Shown piece after piece: positions 37,307 through 47,728 of a DNA stretch of 64,000 bases. Position 1 is the stretch's first letter, and every line of letters starts with the position of its first letter. Location of the stretch: NCBI RefSeq assembly GCF_030160395.1, contig NZ_BSOG01000001.1:214117-278116 (forward strand), written 5' to 3'. Under the pieces are notes generated by a model, which was given only the letters and a program-made list of their open reading frames with translations, made no database searches and was not told the DNA's origin. The position numbers and the translations under genes were made by a program. Source of the stretch: Chitinimonas prasina. Lineage in GTDB: Bacteria > Pseudomonadota > Gammaproteobacteria > Burkholderiales > Chitinimonadaceae.

Positions 37307-38044
37307 ATGCTGTACCTAGAGAAATATCAAAGCCTGATCTCGGCTTCAACCGAAGCAGAGGCCTTGCAGCAACTGAGCAATGTCGCCAGCCAGTACGGTT
37401 ACGACAGCATCTTGCTGGCAGCCGTGCCCACGCCCGGCCAACCACTCGAAACAGCCTATCTGCGCAGTACCTACGATACGGCATGGCGCGAAACCTACGA
37501 CAAGCGAGGTTTCGGCGCCATCGATCCTACCGTGTCGCATTGTTTCTCGCATTCAGCCCCCATGGTGTGGAGCCCGGATAGCTTCAAGACGCAGGACGAG
37601 CGCGCCCTGTATGAGGAAGCGTCTGGCTATGGACTCAAGGCCGGCATTACCCTGCCCTTTCACGGGCCCGGGGGCGAGGTCGGCATGTTGACGCTGGTAC
37701 GGGATGAAGTGGCCAATCAGGGGTTCTACGAGTCGCTGCGATCTTCAATGAGCGATCTGGCCTTGCTGCGCGACTTGGCTTTCGAGGTATTGCGTCCGCA
37801 TATCCACGCCCAGACGCCGGCCAAACAACAGCCGGAAGCCATACTGCCCAGCCTCACCAGCAAGGAAATGGAGTACTTGAAGTGGCTGACCGCAGGGAAG
37901 ACCGACTGGGAGATATCACGCATTATGGGAGTATCGGTCGCGGGCGCACGTTTCCATATCGCCAATCTGCGACGCAAGTTTGACGTCAGCCGACGTACCG
38001 ATGTGGTCGTCCGTGCCCTGCAGATGGGTCTGGTTGCGCTTTAG
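37307..38044 (+). CDS. LuxR family acyl-homoserine-lactone receptor, LasR-like
   Basis: A 245-residue quorum-sensing regulator. The N-terminal autoinducer-binding domain (about residues 10-165) keeps the ligand-contacting residues: Tyr56, Trp60, Tyr64, Asp73, Pro74, Thr75, Trp88 and Gly113, at LasR numbering. The stretch TAWRETYDKRGFGAIDPTVS is very close to LasR of Pseudomonas aeruginosa as I remember it. LasR Ser129 is replaced by Thr129. The C-terminal LuxR-type helix-turn-helix is LTSKEMEYLKWLTAGKTDWE, then EISRIMGVSVAGARFHIAN. It is followed by rsaL-like and lasI-like genes. A long-chain 3-oxo-acyl-HSL is the likely ligand, by inference. Confidence 0.92.
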   Translation: MLYLEKYQSLISASTEAEALQQLSNVASQYGYDSILLAAVPTPGQPLETAYLRSTYDTAWRETYDKRGFGAIDPTVSHCFSHSAPMVWSPDSFKTQDERALYEEASGYGLKAGITLPFHGPGGEVGMLTLVRDEVANQGFYESLRSSMSDLALLRDLAFEVLRPHIHAQTPAKQQPEAILPSLTSKEMEYLKWLTAGKTDWEISRIMGVSVAGARFHIANLRRKFDVSRRTDVVVRALQMGLVAL

Positions 38045-38225
38045 GGTTGCCAGCCGGCCGTGCGGCATGGCTGGCGTGGACCACGCCGGTACTTATTCAG
38101 CGGCAGGCGATATCCGCAAAGGGTATTAGACGCCTGCACGAGGCGTAGGGATCACAGTGCACCTCAACAGCAAGGTGCGCCTGGGCACACCCTGCTGCTC
38201 GATCAGGCTGCAAGCCGGACTAGGT

Positions 38226-38510
38226 TCAGTCGCAGGCTACTTCTACCTTAGCCATCGCCGAGGATAAGTCATGATCGGTCACACGACCATCCAGGTACAG
38301 GTGTATCAGTATCTGCAGCGATGCTGGCAAGGGCAGGCCTTGCTCGAATCGGCTGCCGCTGGACTGGCTGACGCCAAAGCGTCGCCAGAATTCGGTCTGG
38401 TTCTCTCCCAGGATCTTGCGCAAGCAGCGCAGTTTGTCCTTATGAGCCAAAGGAAGGGCAAAGCCCCGCTTATCTCGTGCATTCAGCACGTACATTGCCT
38501 GTGCGGACAT
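38226..38510 (-). CDS. RsaL-like small helix-turn-helix repressor
   Basis: A 94-residue protein lying between the receptor and synthase genes and transcribed against them. The core RKILGENQTEFWRRFGVSQS then SGSRFEQGLPLP, and LYLDGRVTDHDL, closely match RsaL of Pseudomonas aeruginosa as I remember it (ETFWSRFGISQSCGSRFENG). RsaL represses lasI by binding next to the las box. Its promoter shares the 148-bp gap with lasI, as in Pseudomonas. The fold is a Cro/XRE-type helix-turn-helix with no effector domain. Confidence 0.85.
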   Translation of the reverse strand: MSAQAMYVLNARDKRGFALPLAHKDKLRCLRKILGENQTEFWRRFGVSQSSGSRFEQGLPLPASLQILIHLYLDGRVTDHDLSSAMAKVEVACD

Positions 38511-38574
38511 ATCGCCTCGCTATTCTGCCGTGAACGACGGGCGCAAAGTCTGTCATGCGCCCCATCCAGCCACA

Positions 38575-38590
38575 CCTAGCAAGGTAGCTA
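38575..38590 (+). promoter_or_regulatory. las-box-like LuxR-type binding site
   Basis: CTAGCAAGGTAGCTAG is a 16-bp inverted repeat (CTAGC, 6 bp, GCTAG), close to the lasI las box of Pseudomonas (CTATCTCATTTGCTAG). Its centre is about 42 bp upstream of the predicted start of transcription set by the -10 box TATATT at 38613-38618. Confidence 0.75.
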
Positions 38591-38609
38591 GTACCGCTAT
38601 TAACCTAAC

Positions 38610-38624
38610 TGCATATATTTTATG
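38610..38624 (+). promoter_or_regulatory. Candidate RsaL-type operator over the -10 box
   Basis: GCATATATTTTATGC is an inverted repeat with 5-bp arms (GCATA / TATGC) that overlaps the -10 box TATATT. Its position between the las box and the lasI-like gene suits a repressor site. Confidence 0.55.
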
Positions 38625-38658
38625 CGGCCTGGGTATGCCTAATCACGGGAGGATGTAA

Positions 38659-39249
38659 ATGCAAACCATGTCTCAAACCATACAGATCAGCCGGCGCCAG
38701 CAGTTCAATGGCGGCGACTTGCGCGCCATACATTGCCTGCGCGCCCGCGTCTTCAGGGACAGGATGGGTTGGGAGGTTCCGGTGCTCGCAGGCATGGAAA
38801 TCGACGGCTATGACGCCCTTGAGCCCCACTACATGGTGTTGCGCAATCACAGCCAGGATGTCTATGGCTGCTGGCGCCTGCTGCCAACGCTTGGCCCCTA
38901 TATGCTCAAGGACACCTTCCCCGAGCTGCTGCACGGCCAGCAGGCGCCGGAACAAGCCGACGTGTGGGAGCTAAGCCGCTTTGCCATAGAAACGGACGGC
39001 TCGCACACCTTCGGTTTTGCCGACCAGGCGCTGGATGCCATGCGCGAAATCGTCCGCTTTGCTGACGAGAACGGCATACGTCGCTATGTCACCGTCACCA
39101 CTACCGCCATAGAGCGCATGCTGCGCCGCGCAGGTATTGAGATCAGCCGCTTCGGCCCTCCTATCCGTATTGGTGTCGAGAACGCAGTGGCGCTGACCAT
39201 AGAACTGGGCGATCAGACGCACAATGCCTTGTTCGGCTTGAAACACTAG
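38659..39249 (+). CDS. Acyl-homoserine-lactone synthase, LasI-like
   Basis: A 196-residue LuxI-family enzyme that makes an acyl-HSL from S-adenosylmethionine and acyl-ACP. The invariant residues are present in family motifs: LRARVFRDRMGWEVP, MEIDGYDALEPHYMV, GCWRLLPTLGPYMLKDTFPE and WELSRFAI. These segments are nearly identical to LasI as I remember it (EMEIDGYDALSPYYM; GPYMLKNTFPELLHG), so a long-chain 3-oxo-acyl-HSL product is likely. The start at ATG 38659 follows a GGGAGG site. Expression is expected to be activated at the las-box-like site and repressed by the RsaL-like protein. Confidence 0.95.
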   Translation: MQTMSQTIQISRRQQFNGGDLRAIHCLRARVFRDRMGWEVPVLAGMEIDGYDALEPHYMVLRNHSQDVYGCWRLLPTLGPYMLKDTFPELLHGQQAPEQADVWELSRFAIETDGSHTFGFADQALDAMREIVRFADENGIRRYVTVTTTAIERMLRRAGIEISRFGPPIRIGVENAVALTIELGDQTHNALFGLKH

Positions 39250-39354
39250 CCACGAAGGTAGGAGGTGATGGACTGAACAGGCGCCCGATGTCTAAGCAGC
39301 CTGATACCGCAGGCACCTAACAGGATCAAACGCAGCACGGAGCAAGAGTAGGAG

Positions 39355-39392
39355 GAGAAAAGAGGCAGGCGCCCCACCCACAGGTGGGGCGC
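39355..39392 (-). terminator. Rho-independent terminator of glgA
   Basis: A perfect 10-bp stem GCGCCCCACC / GGTGGGGCGC with a CACA loop at 39369-39392. On the minus strand it is followed by a T-rich run (TCTTTTCTCC). It lies 26 bp after the glgA stop. Confidence 0.75.
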
Positions 39393-39417
39393 ACTGACCC
39401 TACCCCTGCAGCAGCGA

Positions 39418-40881
39418 TCACGCCACCTGCTTCAGTGCAGCGCGATACAAAGCCTGGTAAGCCTTGGCCGGGCCGGTCCAACCAAAATGCTGCTGCATGG
39501 CATGCCGCCTCACCTCGCGCCAGGCCTGGGGCTTGGCATACAAGGCGAAGGCCCGTCGCACCGCTGCGTCGAAATCAGCCTGCTCAAATCGCTCGAACAG
39601 CATGCCAGTGGCGCTGGCGTCCTGCAGGTTCTCCAGGCTGCAATCCCGCACACTGTCGGCCAGTCCACCGGTGCGGCGTGCCAACGGCAGGGCACCATAG
39701 CGCATGCCATACATCTGGGTCAGTCCACAGGGTTCATAGCGCGAGGGCAGCAGCACCACATCGCTACCGGCAAACAGCCTATGTGACAAAGGCTCGTCAA
39801 AGCCCAGCCTCACCGCCACGCGGCCTGGATAGCGGCCCAATAGCTCGCTAAAGCCCGCTTCCAGTTCAGGTTCACCACTCCCCAGCACGGCCAGTTGGCC
39901 GCCTTGGGCCAGCAAGGCCTCAGCCCCGGCCAGTACCAGGTTCAAACCCTTTTGCTCGGTTAACCGGCTCACCACACAAAACAGCAGGCCCGTCGGTTCT
40001 GCCGCCAGCCCCAGTTCCGCCTGCAAGGCGGTCTTGCAGCGGGCCTTGCCACCGGTTTTGTCGGCATCGAAATGGCCCGGCAAGGTGGGGTCGGTAGCCG
40101 GATTCCACAGGTTTTCATCCACACCGTTGAGTATGCCGCTCAAGGCAGCCCGCCTATGCCGCAGCAAGCCTTCCAGGCCGCAGCCATGTTCGGCGGTCTG
40201 GATCTCTGCGGCATAACTGGGGCTTACCGTCGCCAATCGGTCGCTGTAGTACAGCCCGGCCTTGATAAACGACAGCTGACCGTGGAACTCCATGCCATCC
40301 ATGGCATAGCACTGCGCCGGCAAGCCCAGCTCGGCAAACAGGCTGGCTGGGAACAGACCCTGGTAGGCCAGATTGTGTATGGTGAACACACAGGCTGCGT
40401 CGGCCATATCGGGTGCCGGCGTAGTCTGTTTCAGGTAGGCCGCTGCCAGGCCGGCATGCCAGTCATGACCATGCAGTACATCAGGCCGCCAATCCGGCAA
40501 CAAGCCCTGCGCCATGCGTGCTGCCACCCACCCCAGCAAGGCGAAGCGTCGATGGTTATCGGTATAGGGATGATGCTCGGCATCGGCATAGGGATTGCCC
40601 ACGCGGTCATACAGCCCCGGTGCATCGATCACATAGCCAGGTACGCCATCAGGCAGGTAGCCTTGCCACAGGGTTAAGGGGCCACTGCCCAAGCGCGGCG
40701 GCATGCTGGCCTGTACCTTGGCGTCCTGCAGCCCTGCCCGTATGGCCGGAAAGCCCGGCAACACGACACGGGCGTCCAGCCCCAGCTGGCGCTGCGCCGC
40801 CGGGAGCGCCCCCAACACATCGGCAAGGCCGCCAGTCTTGAGCAGGGGGTAACATTCAGCAGCGACGTGCAAAACCTTCAT
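39418..40881 (-). CDS. glgA: Glycogen synthase (ADP-glucose type)
   Basis: A 487-residue GT5 family enzyme that extends alpha-1,4-glucan chains with ADP-glucose. The N-terminal motif KTGGLADVLGALP (about residues 16-28) binds ADP-glucose. DVLHGHDWHAGLAAAYLK and the C-terminal GT-B part (PSRYEPCGLTQMYGMRYGAL) contain the catalytic Glu region. The length is normal. It is the last of a minus-strand group pgm, glgC, glgA, with 195 bp to glgC. Confidence 0.96.
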   Translation of the reverse strand: MKVLHVAAECYPLLKTGGLADVLGALPAAQRQLGLDARVVLPGFPAIRAGLQDAKVQASMPPRLGSGPLTLWQGYLPDGVPGYVIDAPGLYDRVGNPYADAEHHPYTDNHRRFALLGWVAARMAQGLLPDWRPDVLHGHDWHAGLAAAYLKQTTPAPDMADAACVFTIHNLAYQGLFPASLFAELGLPAQCYAMDGMEFHGQLSFIKAGLYYSDRLATVSPSYAAEIQTAEHGCGLEGLLRHRRAALSGILNGVDENLWNPATDPTLPGHFDADKTGGKARCKTALQAELGLAAEPTGLLFCVVSRLTEQKGLNLVLAGAEALLAQGGQLAVLGSGEPELEAGFSELLGRYPGRVAVRLGFDEPLSHRLFAGSDVVLLPSRYEPCGLTQMYGMRYGALPLARRTGGLADSVRDCSLENLQDASATGMLFERFEQADFDAAVRRAFALYAKPQAWREVRRHAMQQHFGWTGPAKAYQALYRAALKQVA

Positions 40882-41076
40882 CAGTGGTCACTCGGTAGAA
40901 AAGCGCAGGGGCATGGCACGTTAAACGGTATCTCGGCATCGGACCAGACCAGTGCGCCTGGGTTCAGCCAAACGCTGGTACTGCTTCGCGGGAGAATGCA
41001 ATCTGCGGAGCGCCCAGGGCCAGGGCTGCACCGATGCCCATCCAACCCACCCATGAGCTGAGCCCATGGCAAACGC

Positions 41077-42360
41077 TCACGACACAGCCAGTCCCGCCAG
41101 CATGTCACGGGTAATCAACACCACGCCCCCCTCGCTGCGGTGGAACGACTTGGCATCTCTGGCGGCATCGTCGCCCACGACCAGGCCTGCCGGTATCTTG
41201 CAGCCACGGTCCACGATCACCTTGGTCAAGCGTGCTCCCTCGCCCACATCCACATCGGGCAGCAGCACCGACTGATCAATCACACAATGCGGATGCACCC
41301 GCACCTTGTTGAACAGCACGGAGTTGGTCACCTGCGCCACCGAGACAATGCAGCCACCCGACACGATGGTGTTGTAGACCCGGTGCTCGCCGCCTGCATC
41401 CTGCACGAACTTGGCCGGCGGCAATTGCTCCTGGTAGGTCCATACCGGCCAGTTGCGATCGTACAGGTCCAATTCCGGTGTAATCGAGGCCAGGTCCAGG
41501 TTCGCGGCCCAGTAGGCGTCGATGGTGCCCACATCACGCCAATAGGGCTTGGCATGGGGATAACTGGCCACACTGGAAAGCGAGAACGGATGGGCCACGG
41601 CCCGGCCTTCCGCCACCGCAGCCGGGATCAGGTTCTTGCCGAAGTCATGCTCGCTGCTGCTGTCATGGATATCCTCCTCCAACAGGTGGTAGAGATAGTC
41701 AGCGTCGAATACATAGATGCCCATGCTGGCTAGCGCCTTATCGGGCTTGCCGGGCATGGCAGGCGCTTGAGCCGGCTTTTCGACAAAGGCCACGATCTTG
41801 CGGTCGGCATCGACCTCCATCACGCCAAAGGCCTTGGCCTCGGCCAGCGGCACCTCGATGCAGGCCACCGAGACACCGCCCTTCACGCCCAGGGCCTCCA
41901 GCGATTTGACGTGATCCAGCAGCATGCGGGCGTAGTCCATCTTGTAGATGTGGTCACCGGCCAGGATGACCACATACTCGGGCCTGTAGCTTCGGACGAT
42001 ATCCAGGTTCTGATACACGGCATCGGCCGTGCCACGGTACCAGCTGTCTTCATCCACCCGTTGCTGGGCGGGCAGCAGGTCGATGAACTCGCCCATCTCC
42101 GAGCGGAACATGGCCCAGCCACGCTGCAGGTGGCGCAACAGGGAGTGGGACTTGTACTGGGTTACCACGCCTATGCGGCGTATGCCGGAATTCAGACAGT
42201 TGGACAGGGCGAAATCGACAATACGGAATTTGCCGCCAAAGTACACCGCCGGCTTGGCCCGCTTGTCGGTCAGCTGCATCAGCCGCGAACCTCGCCCGCC
42301 GGCCAGCACTAGGGCAATACTGCGGCGCGGCAATTGCCGCGCAATGATCAGGTCATCCAT
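41077..42360 (-). CDS. glgC: Glucose-1-phosphate adenylyltransferase
   Basis: A 427-residue enzyme starting at ATG 42360 after GGGAG; an ATG at 42384 lacks a site. It makes ADP-glucose from ATP and glucose-1-phosphate, the committed step of glycogen synthesis. The nucleotidyl-transferase motif [20 protein letters not shown] is present, with [25 protein letters not shown] and [14 protein letters not shown]. The C-terminal left-handed beta-helix with hexad-like repeats follows ([17 protein letters not shown]). It is allosterically regulated in other bacteria. Confidence 0.96.
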   Translation of the reverse strand: MDDLIIARQLPRRSIALVLAGGRGSRLMQLTDKRAKPAVYFGGKFRIVDFALSNCLNSGIRRIGVVTQYKSHSLLRHLQRGWAMFRSEMGEFIDLLPAQQRVDEDSWYRGTADAVYQNLDIVRSYRPEYVVILAGDHIYKMDYARMLLDHVKSLEALGVKGGVSVACIEVPLAEAKAFGVMEVDADRKIVAFVEKPAQAPAMPGKPDKALASMGIYVFDADYLYHLLEEDIHDSSSEHDFGKNLIPAAVAEGRAVAHPFSLSSVASYPHAKPYWRDVGTIDAYWAANLDLASITPELDLYDRNWPVWTYQEQLPPAKFVQDAGGEHRVYNTIVSGGCIVSVAQVTNSVLFNKVRVHPHCVIDQSVLLPDVDVGEGARLTKVIVDRGCKIPAGLVVGDDAARDAKSFHRSEGGVVLITRDMLAGLAVS

Positions 42361-42512
42361 ATGGCTCCCATGCACTACCGGCACGCTGTTCCGCCTCCAG
42401 GCCGGGACGGCAGGACCTCTGCCGCCTCGCCTGTTGCCGTCCTGTCATGCAAGCCGGCCTACCCGTTCATTGTTGGCAGAAAATCCGGCCTTGGGAAATT
42501 TGTTATGCCGAA

Positions 42513-44144
42513 TCAGGTGACTACATCCGCCCGCACCCTACCGGTGTGCGCCTCGATCTCGCCCAGTTGTGCAGCAAACCGGGCCACTTCGGCCAACGCC
42601 GCTTGCGCGGGCTGCGCATGTTGCGCCACATCTGCCAGATAGCGCTCCAGGTAGACCCGCAATGTGGCCCCTTCAGTGCCCGTGCCGGACAGGCGAAACA
42701 CGGCGCGCGATCCATCGGCCAAGGCCACCCGTATGCCTTGCTGCCCACTAACCGTGCCGTCGACTGGGTCGGTATAGGAGAAATCATCCGCCAGGCTAAC
42801 TTGCAGGCCATATACCGTCTGCCCAGGCAGCGCGGCCAGCTTGCCGCGCAAGGTCGCCATCACGGCCTCGCCTGCCGCCAGCGGCAAACCTTCGTAGTCG
42901 TGTCGGCTATAGCAGTGCCTGCCATAACTGGCCCAGTGCTCGCGCACGATCTCGGCCACCGGCTGCCGCCTTACTGCCAGCAGGTTGAGCCAGGCCAGTG
43001 CCGCCCAGATACCATCCTTCTCCCTAACATGGCTGGCACCCGTGCCATAGCTCTCCTCACCACACAGAGCTATCCGGCCTGCATCGAGCAGATTGCCAAA
43101 GTACTTCCATCCCGTGGGGGTTTCATAGCAATCGAAACCCAACCGGGCCGCCACCACATCCACTGCGCGTGAGGTGGGCATGGAGCGAGCCACGCCAGGC
43201 AGTCCATCGCGAAACTGCGGCAAGGTTCGGGCATTGGCCGCCAGAATGGCTAGGCTATCTGACGGCGTTACCACACACCCCCTGCCCAGTATCATGTTGC
43301 GGTCTGCGTCGCCATCAAAGGCGGCCGCAAAGTCTGCCGCGCCCGCTCCCATCATGTGGGCCACCAGGCCCGCGCAGTGCACCGGATTCGGATCGGGATG
43401 CTCGCCCGCAAAGTCGGCCTGGGGCGCTGCATTGCGCACACTGCCCAAGGGGGCACCCAACAGGTCTTCAAACAGCTTGACGGCGTAGGGTCCGCCTACC
43501 GCATGCAGGGCGTCCAGTCGCACGCGATGGCCTGCGCGCAGCCAGTCACGTATGGCATCGAAGTCCACCAGGGTCTGCATCAGGCCGGCATAGTCGGCAA
43601 CCGGGTCTATCACGTCGACCTGCATGGTTTCCAGCTGGCTGCGGCCCAGGCTACCCAGGTCGATATCCTGGCTGTCGCAGCAGTAAAAGCACTGCAGCAC
43701 CTGACTGGCAGCATGCATGGCCTCGGTCAGCCGTTCCGGTGCCGGTCCGCCGTTGGCCGCATTGAACTTGATGCCAAAGTCCCCCTCCGGCCCGCCTGGG
43801 TTGTGGGAAGCCGAAAGGATGATGCCGCCCACCGCACCATGGCGCCGTATCAACAGCGAGGCCGCCGGGGTAGACAACAGGCCATGCCGACCCACGATGA
43901 CCTTGCCTACGCCATTGGCCGCCGCCATGCGCAACAAGGTCTGTATGGCCCCATCGTTGAAATAGCGGCCATCGCCCCCCACCACCAGCAAGCCGCCTTT
44001 GAGTGCCGGTACCGCATTGAATATGGCCTGGACGAAGTTCTCCAGATAGTGCGGCTGGCTGAAGGTGGTGACCTTCTTGCGCAATCCCGAGGTACCGGGC
44101 TTCTGGTCCAGGAAGGGGGTAGTGGCAAATGTCAGTACGGCCAT
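42513..44144 (-). CDS. pgm: Phosphoglucomutase, alpha-D-glucose phosphate-specific
   Basis: A 543-residue alpha-D-phosphohexomutase interconverting glucose-6-phosphate and glucose-1-phosphate, feeding GlgC. The phosphoserine loop is SASHNPGGPEGDFGIKFNAA, the metal loop DGDADRNM, the sugar loop CGEESYGTG and the phosphate loop RLSGTGTEGATLR. The opening TTPFLDQKPGTSGLRKKV matches eukaryote-type phosphoglucomutases. It is first in the pgm-glgC-glgA group. A divergent hybrid kinase gene starts 226 bp upstream. Confidence 0.95.
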   Translation of the reverse strand: MAVLTFATTPFLDQKPGTSGLRKKVTTFSQPHYLENFVQAIFNAVPALKGGLLVVGGDGRYFNDGAIQTLLRMAAANGVGKVIVGRHGLLSTPAASLLIRRHGAVGGIILSASHNPGGPEGDFGIKFNAANGGPAPERLTEAMHAASQVLQCFYCCDSQDIDLGSLGRSQLETMQVDVIDPVADYAGLMQTLVDFDAIRDWLRAGHRVRLDALHAVGGPYAVKLFEDLLGAPLGSVRNAAPQADFAGEHPDPNPVHCAGLVAHMMGAGAADFAAAFDGDADRNMILGRGCVVTPSDSLAILAANARTLPQFRDGLPGVARSMPTSRAVDVVAARLGFDCYETPTGWKYFGNLLDAGRIALCGEESYGTGASHVREKDGIWAALAWLNLLAVRRQPVAEIVREHWASYGRHCYSRHDYEGLPLAAGEAVMATLRGKLAALPGQTVYGLQVSLADDFSYTDPVDGTVSGQQGIRVALADGSRAVFRLSGTGTEGATLRVYLERYLADVAQHAQPAQAALAEVARFAAQLGEIEAHTGRVRADVVT

Positions 44145-44370
44145 GGAATGGTTCTCTCCGGGTAAGCAGAGGGATTATCCGTCCACACCCGCCATCCGTG
44201 CCAGAAAAGGCAACAGTCAGCGCCGCCGCAGCAAAGTGTTCATCACGCCTGCAGGCCGCTTGTTGTACCCTGTTGATTGCACCGTGCCCTGACCCTGTAG
44301 GTTAAGGCCCCACCGGCCCAGGGGTCGGTTTTGGTGCAGCGCCCAACCCTGCTGATACCCGAACCAGCCC

Positions 44371-47300
44371 ATGACCACCCGCTCCCAAGCAAGCCAGTTG
44401 ATCGAACAGTATTGGCAGTACCGCTACAAGGACGCGGGTGAGGCGCGACGGCTGGCCGAAGCCGCGCTGGCCAGCTGCGCGGGGCCAACGGCACAGCGTG
44501 ACGCGGCGATGGCGCGCTTCCTGATACTGACCCACTCTACGCTGGAAAACCCCCACGCCTCGCACGTAAAGATCTGTGAGCGCCTCCTGCAGACTTTCCG
44601 AGAGCAAGGCGATGAGGAAGCAGTGCTACTGGCGTATGCACAGCAGGGCATGACACTGTGGAGCACCGGCCGCAGCGACGAGGCCTGGGCCATACTACGA
44701 GACAAGGTCGAGCCGCAGCTGGAAAAGCTATCGCCGTTGCACCGTTATACCGCCTATATCGCCCTGCATTGCGTGGCAGGCGGCGTCAAGGATGAAGTCA
44801 CCCGGCTACGCCATGACTACGCCTCGCTGCAGCTTGCCCGGCAGTTGGACGACCCGCCCCGTATCGCCCTGGCACTGCACAATATTGCCGAAGTCCACCT
44901 GAACTACGGCAACTTCGGAGAGGCCCGCGACTGCCTGCGTGAGGCGCTGGCGTTGGCGCAGCAATTCCAGTTGCGTAACCGGCTATGGGGCGTTCCGCCC
45001 TATTTGGCCATGGCCAATATCGCCCTGGGCGACGCCACGACGGCAGCCAGCCTGATGGATGACTGGATGCGGCGCGAGAGCAATCGCACACCCGGTTACT
45101 TCGATTTCATCGGCAACCTGATGGCCATCTACCTTGGTGGGCTGCAAGAGTCGCAATGGGCCGCAGCGGAGATCTGGCTGAAACGGGTCGAGATCGAAAT
45201 TGCCCGTCGCCGTGCCAGCGACGATATGGGCAGCCTGGACTTGTTCGGTGTCTTCTACGCTTGGGCCAAGGGCAGCCTGCGGCGCAGGCAGGGACGTTTC
45301 GCCGAGGCCATCATCGCTCTGCATGCCGCAGACCTGGTCTACGACCTTTGCGAATCCATGTTCATCCAGGTAGACGCACGGCACGAGCTCTACCTGTGCC
45401 ACGCCGCCCTTGGTGACAGCGCCGCCGCACTGGCGGCCCATGTTGATTACGCCCGGCGCCAGGCCGCCATGCTCAACAGTGCCAACAGCCTGCGGCTGCA
45501 AAGCATGTCCATACAGCATGATGTGGAAACCGAAAGGCTGAAGCGGCAAAAGGCAGAAGAATCGACACGCCTCAAGAGCGAGTTCCTGGCCAATATGAGC
45601 CACGAGATACGCACGCCAATGAATGCGGTGATCGGCCTTGCCCACCTGGCCTTGCAAACCGAACTGAGCGCCAAACAGCGCGACTATGTCAGCAAGATTC
45701 ACCGCGCCGGTAAATCCCTGCTGGCCATCATCAACGACATCCTGGATTTCTCCAAGATCGAGGCCGGCAAGCTGGATGTAGAGAGCGAGCCCTTCACCCT
45801 CGACGACGTGGCCATCAATGTGGCCACCGTGACCAGCCAGAAGGCCGCAGACAAACAGATAGAGTACCTGTTCCACATCGCCCCCAATGTGCCGCGCAAC
45901 CTGATGGGCGATGCACTGCGACTCACCCAGGTGCTGATCAACCTGATCAACAATGCCATCAAGTTCACCGAACCCGGTGGCGAGATCGAACTGGCCGTCA
46001 ACCTGCTGGGAACAGAAGCCGGCAAGGTGCAGCTGGGCTTCGAGGTACGCGATACCGGCATAGGCCTGACAGCCGAGCAGCAGGCGCGTCTGTTCCAGCC
46101 CTTTACCCAGGCCGATGGCTCTACCACCCGCAAATATGGGGGTACCGGACTGGGCCTGTCGATATCGCGCCGCCTGGTGGAACTGATGGGGGGGCAGATT
46201 GGCGTACGCAGCGACACCGGCGTGGGCTCCACCTTCCACTTCCAGTTGACGCTGCCCCTGCCCACAGGGCCGCAAGCCACCCTGGTACTGCCGGCCCGCT
46301 TCAACGACGCCCGGGTACTGGTGGTGGACGACAGCGAGCACGCTCGCGCCATCATGGCGGAGATGCTCACATCGCTCCCCCTACGGGTGGATGAAGTAGG
46401 CTCGGCCCGCGAGGCACTGGCCTATCTGCATACAGCCGACCAGACCGACCCCTACGACGTGGTGCTGACGGACTGGCACATGCCCGACATGGATGGCATG
46501 GAGCTGATCCACACCCTGCAGCGCGACGCCAGCTTGAGCCACCCACCCAAGCTAGTGCTGGTGACCGCCTTCGGGCTGGAATCCGTCGTCAATGCGGCCG
46601 AGCAGGCTGGTATCGACGGCCTGCTGTTCAAGCCTGTCAGCCCATCCACCCTGGTCAATACCCTCACCGGCGTGTTCCACCAAGCGCCCACGGCCACCAC
46701 CCCTGCCGAGCACACACCGCCTGCCCGCCGCTACGCCGGCAAGCGCATACTGCTGGCCGAGGACAACGCCATCAACCAGCAGATTGTGGTGGAGCTGCTC
46801 AGCGCCATGGCACTGGAGGTGGACCTGGCCGAGCACGGCCAGCAAGCCGTGGAAATGGCGCTGGCCGCTGCACCGGGCGACTACGCCATGATATTGATGG
46901 ACCTGGAAATGCCGCAGATGGACGGCCATGCCGCCACCCTCACCTTGCGTCAGCACAGACAGCTGGATGCCATCCCCATCGTGGCACTGACAGCCCATGC
47001 GATCTCCGATGTGCGTCAGCGCTGCATGGAAGAAGGCATGCAGGATTACTTGACCAAGCCCATACAGCCCGAACAGTTGTACAAGCTGGTAGGGCATTGG
47101 CTGGATCGCGGCCACCAGGCAGTACCCGCACCTGGTGACGAGGCGGCAGGCGACATGCCGCTGCCAGTGCTGCACGGTGTCGACGTTGCCTTGGGGCTGC
47201 GCTATATGGGCGGCAAGCAGCACCTGTATTTGCGCCTGCTGACCCGGTTTGCCACTGGCTATGGCAATACCGTCGCGCTACTGCGCGACCATTTGGCACA

Positions 47301-47544
47301 GGGGCAGAATGAGGAAGCCAAGCGGCTGGCCCATACTCTTAGAGGCTTGGCCGGCAGCATGGGCGCCACCCAGGTCTCGGAGGTGGCGGCCGAGCTGGAA
47401 GCCACTTTGCCCGTGGTCGGTGAAGCACCGACCGATCACTGCCTGTCCGTGTTGGCAGAACTGGATCGGGTATTGCAGCCACTGCTGACCGACCTGGCAA
47501 AACTGGCCAGCCTAAATGCCTCGGCCTCGATAACGGCCACTTGA
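44371..47544 (+). CDS. TPR-containing hybrid histidine kinase with two receivers and HPt
   Basis: A 1057-residue cytoplasmic sensor kinase without membrane segments. Domain order: TPR-like helical sensor (about residues 1-370), coiled coil, HisKA with phosphoaccepting His411 in [18 protein letters not shown], HATPase (about 510-630; [25 protein letters not shown]), receiver 1 (Asp701 in [10 protein letters not shown]), receiver 2 (Asp844 in [10 protein letters not shown]) and HPt (His988 in [17 protein letters not shown]). A full phosphorelay is thus in one protein, and the final partner is unknown. It lies between glycogen genes on the other strand. Confidence 0.93.
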   Translation: MTTRSQASQLIEQYWQYRYKDAGEARRLAEAALASCAGPTAQRDAAMARFLILTHSTLENPHASHVKICERLLQTFREQGDEEAVLLAYAQQGMTLWSTGRSDEAWAILRDKVEPQLEKLSPLHRYTAYIALHCVAGGVKDEVTRLRHDYASLQLARQLDDPPRIALALHNIAEVHLNYGNFGEARDCLREALALAQQFQLRNRLWGVPPYLAMANIALGDATTAASLMDDWMRRESNRTPGYFDFIGNLMAIYLGGLQESQWAAAEIWLKRVEIEIARRRASDDMGSLDLFGVFYAWAKGSLRRRQGRFAEAIIALHAADLVYDLCESMFIQVDARHELYLCHAALGDSAAALAAHVDYARRQAAMLNSANSLRLQSMSIQHDVETERLKRQKAEESTRLKSEFLANMSHEIRTPMNAVIGLAHLALQTELSAKQRDYVSKIHRAGKSLLAIINDILDFSKIEAGKLDVESEPFTLDDVAINVATVTSQKAADKQIEYLFHIAPNVPRNLMGDALRLTQVLINLINNAIKFTEPGGEIELAVNLLGTEAGKVQLGFEVRDTGIGLTAEQQARLFQPFTQADGSTTRKYGGTGLGLSISRRLVELMGGQIGVRSDTGVGSTFHFQLTLPLPTGPQATLVLPARFNDARVLVVDDSEHARAIMAEMLTSLPLRVDEVGSAREALAYLHTADQTDPYDVVLTDWHMPDMDGMELIHTLQRDASLSHPPKLVLVTAFGLESVVNAAEQAGIDGLLFKPVSPSTLVNTLTGVFHQAPTATTPAEHTPPARRYAGKRILLAEDNAINQQIVVELLSAMALEVDLAEHGQQAVEMALAAAPGDYAMILMDLEMPQMDGHAATLTLRQHRQLDAIPIVALTAHAISDVRQRCMEEGMQDYLTKPIQPEQLYKLVGHWLDRGHQAVPAPGDEAAGDMPLPVLHGVDVALGLRYMGGKQHLYLRLLTRFATGYGNTVALLRDHLAQGQNEEAKRLAHTLRGLAGSMGATQVSEVAAELEATLPVVGEAPTDHCLSVLAELDRVLQPLLTDLAKLASLNASASITAT

Positions 47545-47728
47545 TATCCATCACCGCCACCCATGCACAGCGTTGCAAGTGCGGAACAAACCCCGCAAAC
47601 CCGCACAAAATATGGACATGCAGGATTGCTAATCTTTTGCCCGCGTACAATACTCAAGCAGCCCGCACACCAGCGCTTGGGCGCGAGTGCTAACGGACTG
47701 AACCACCACCTCTAAATAGGAGAGAGCA

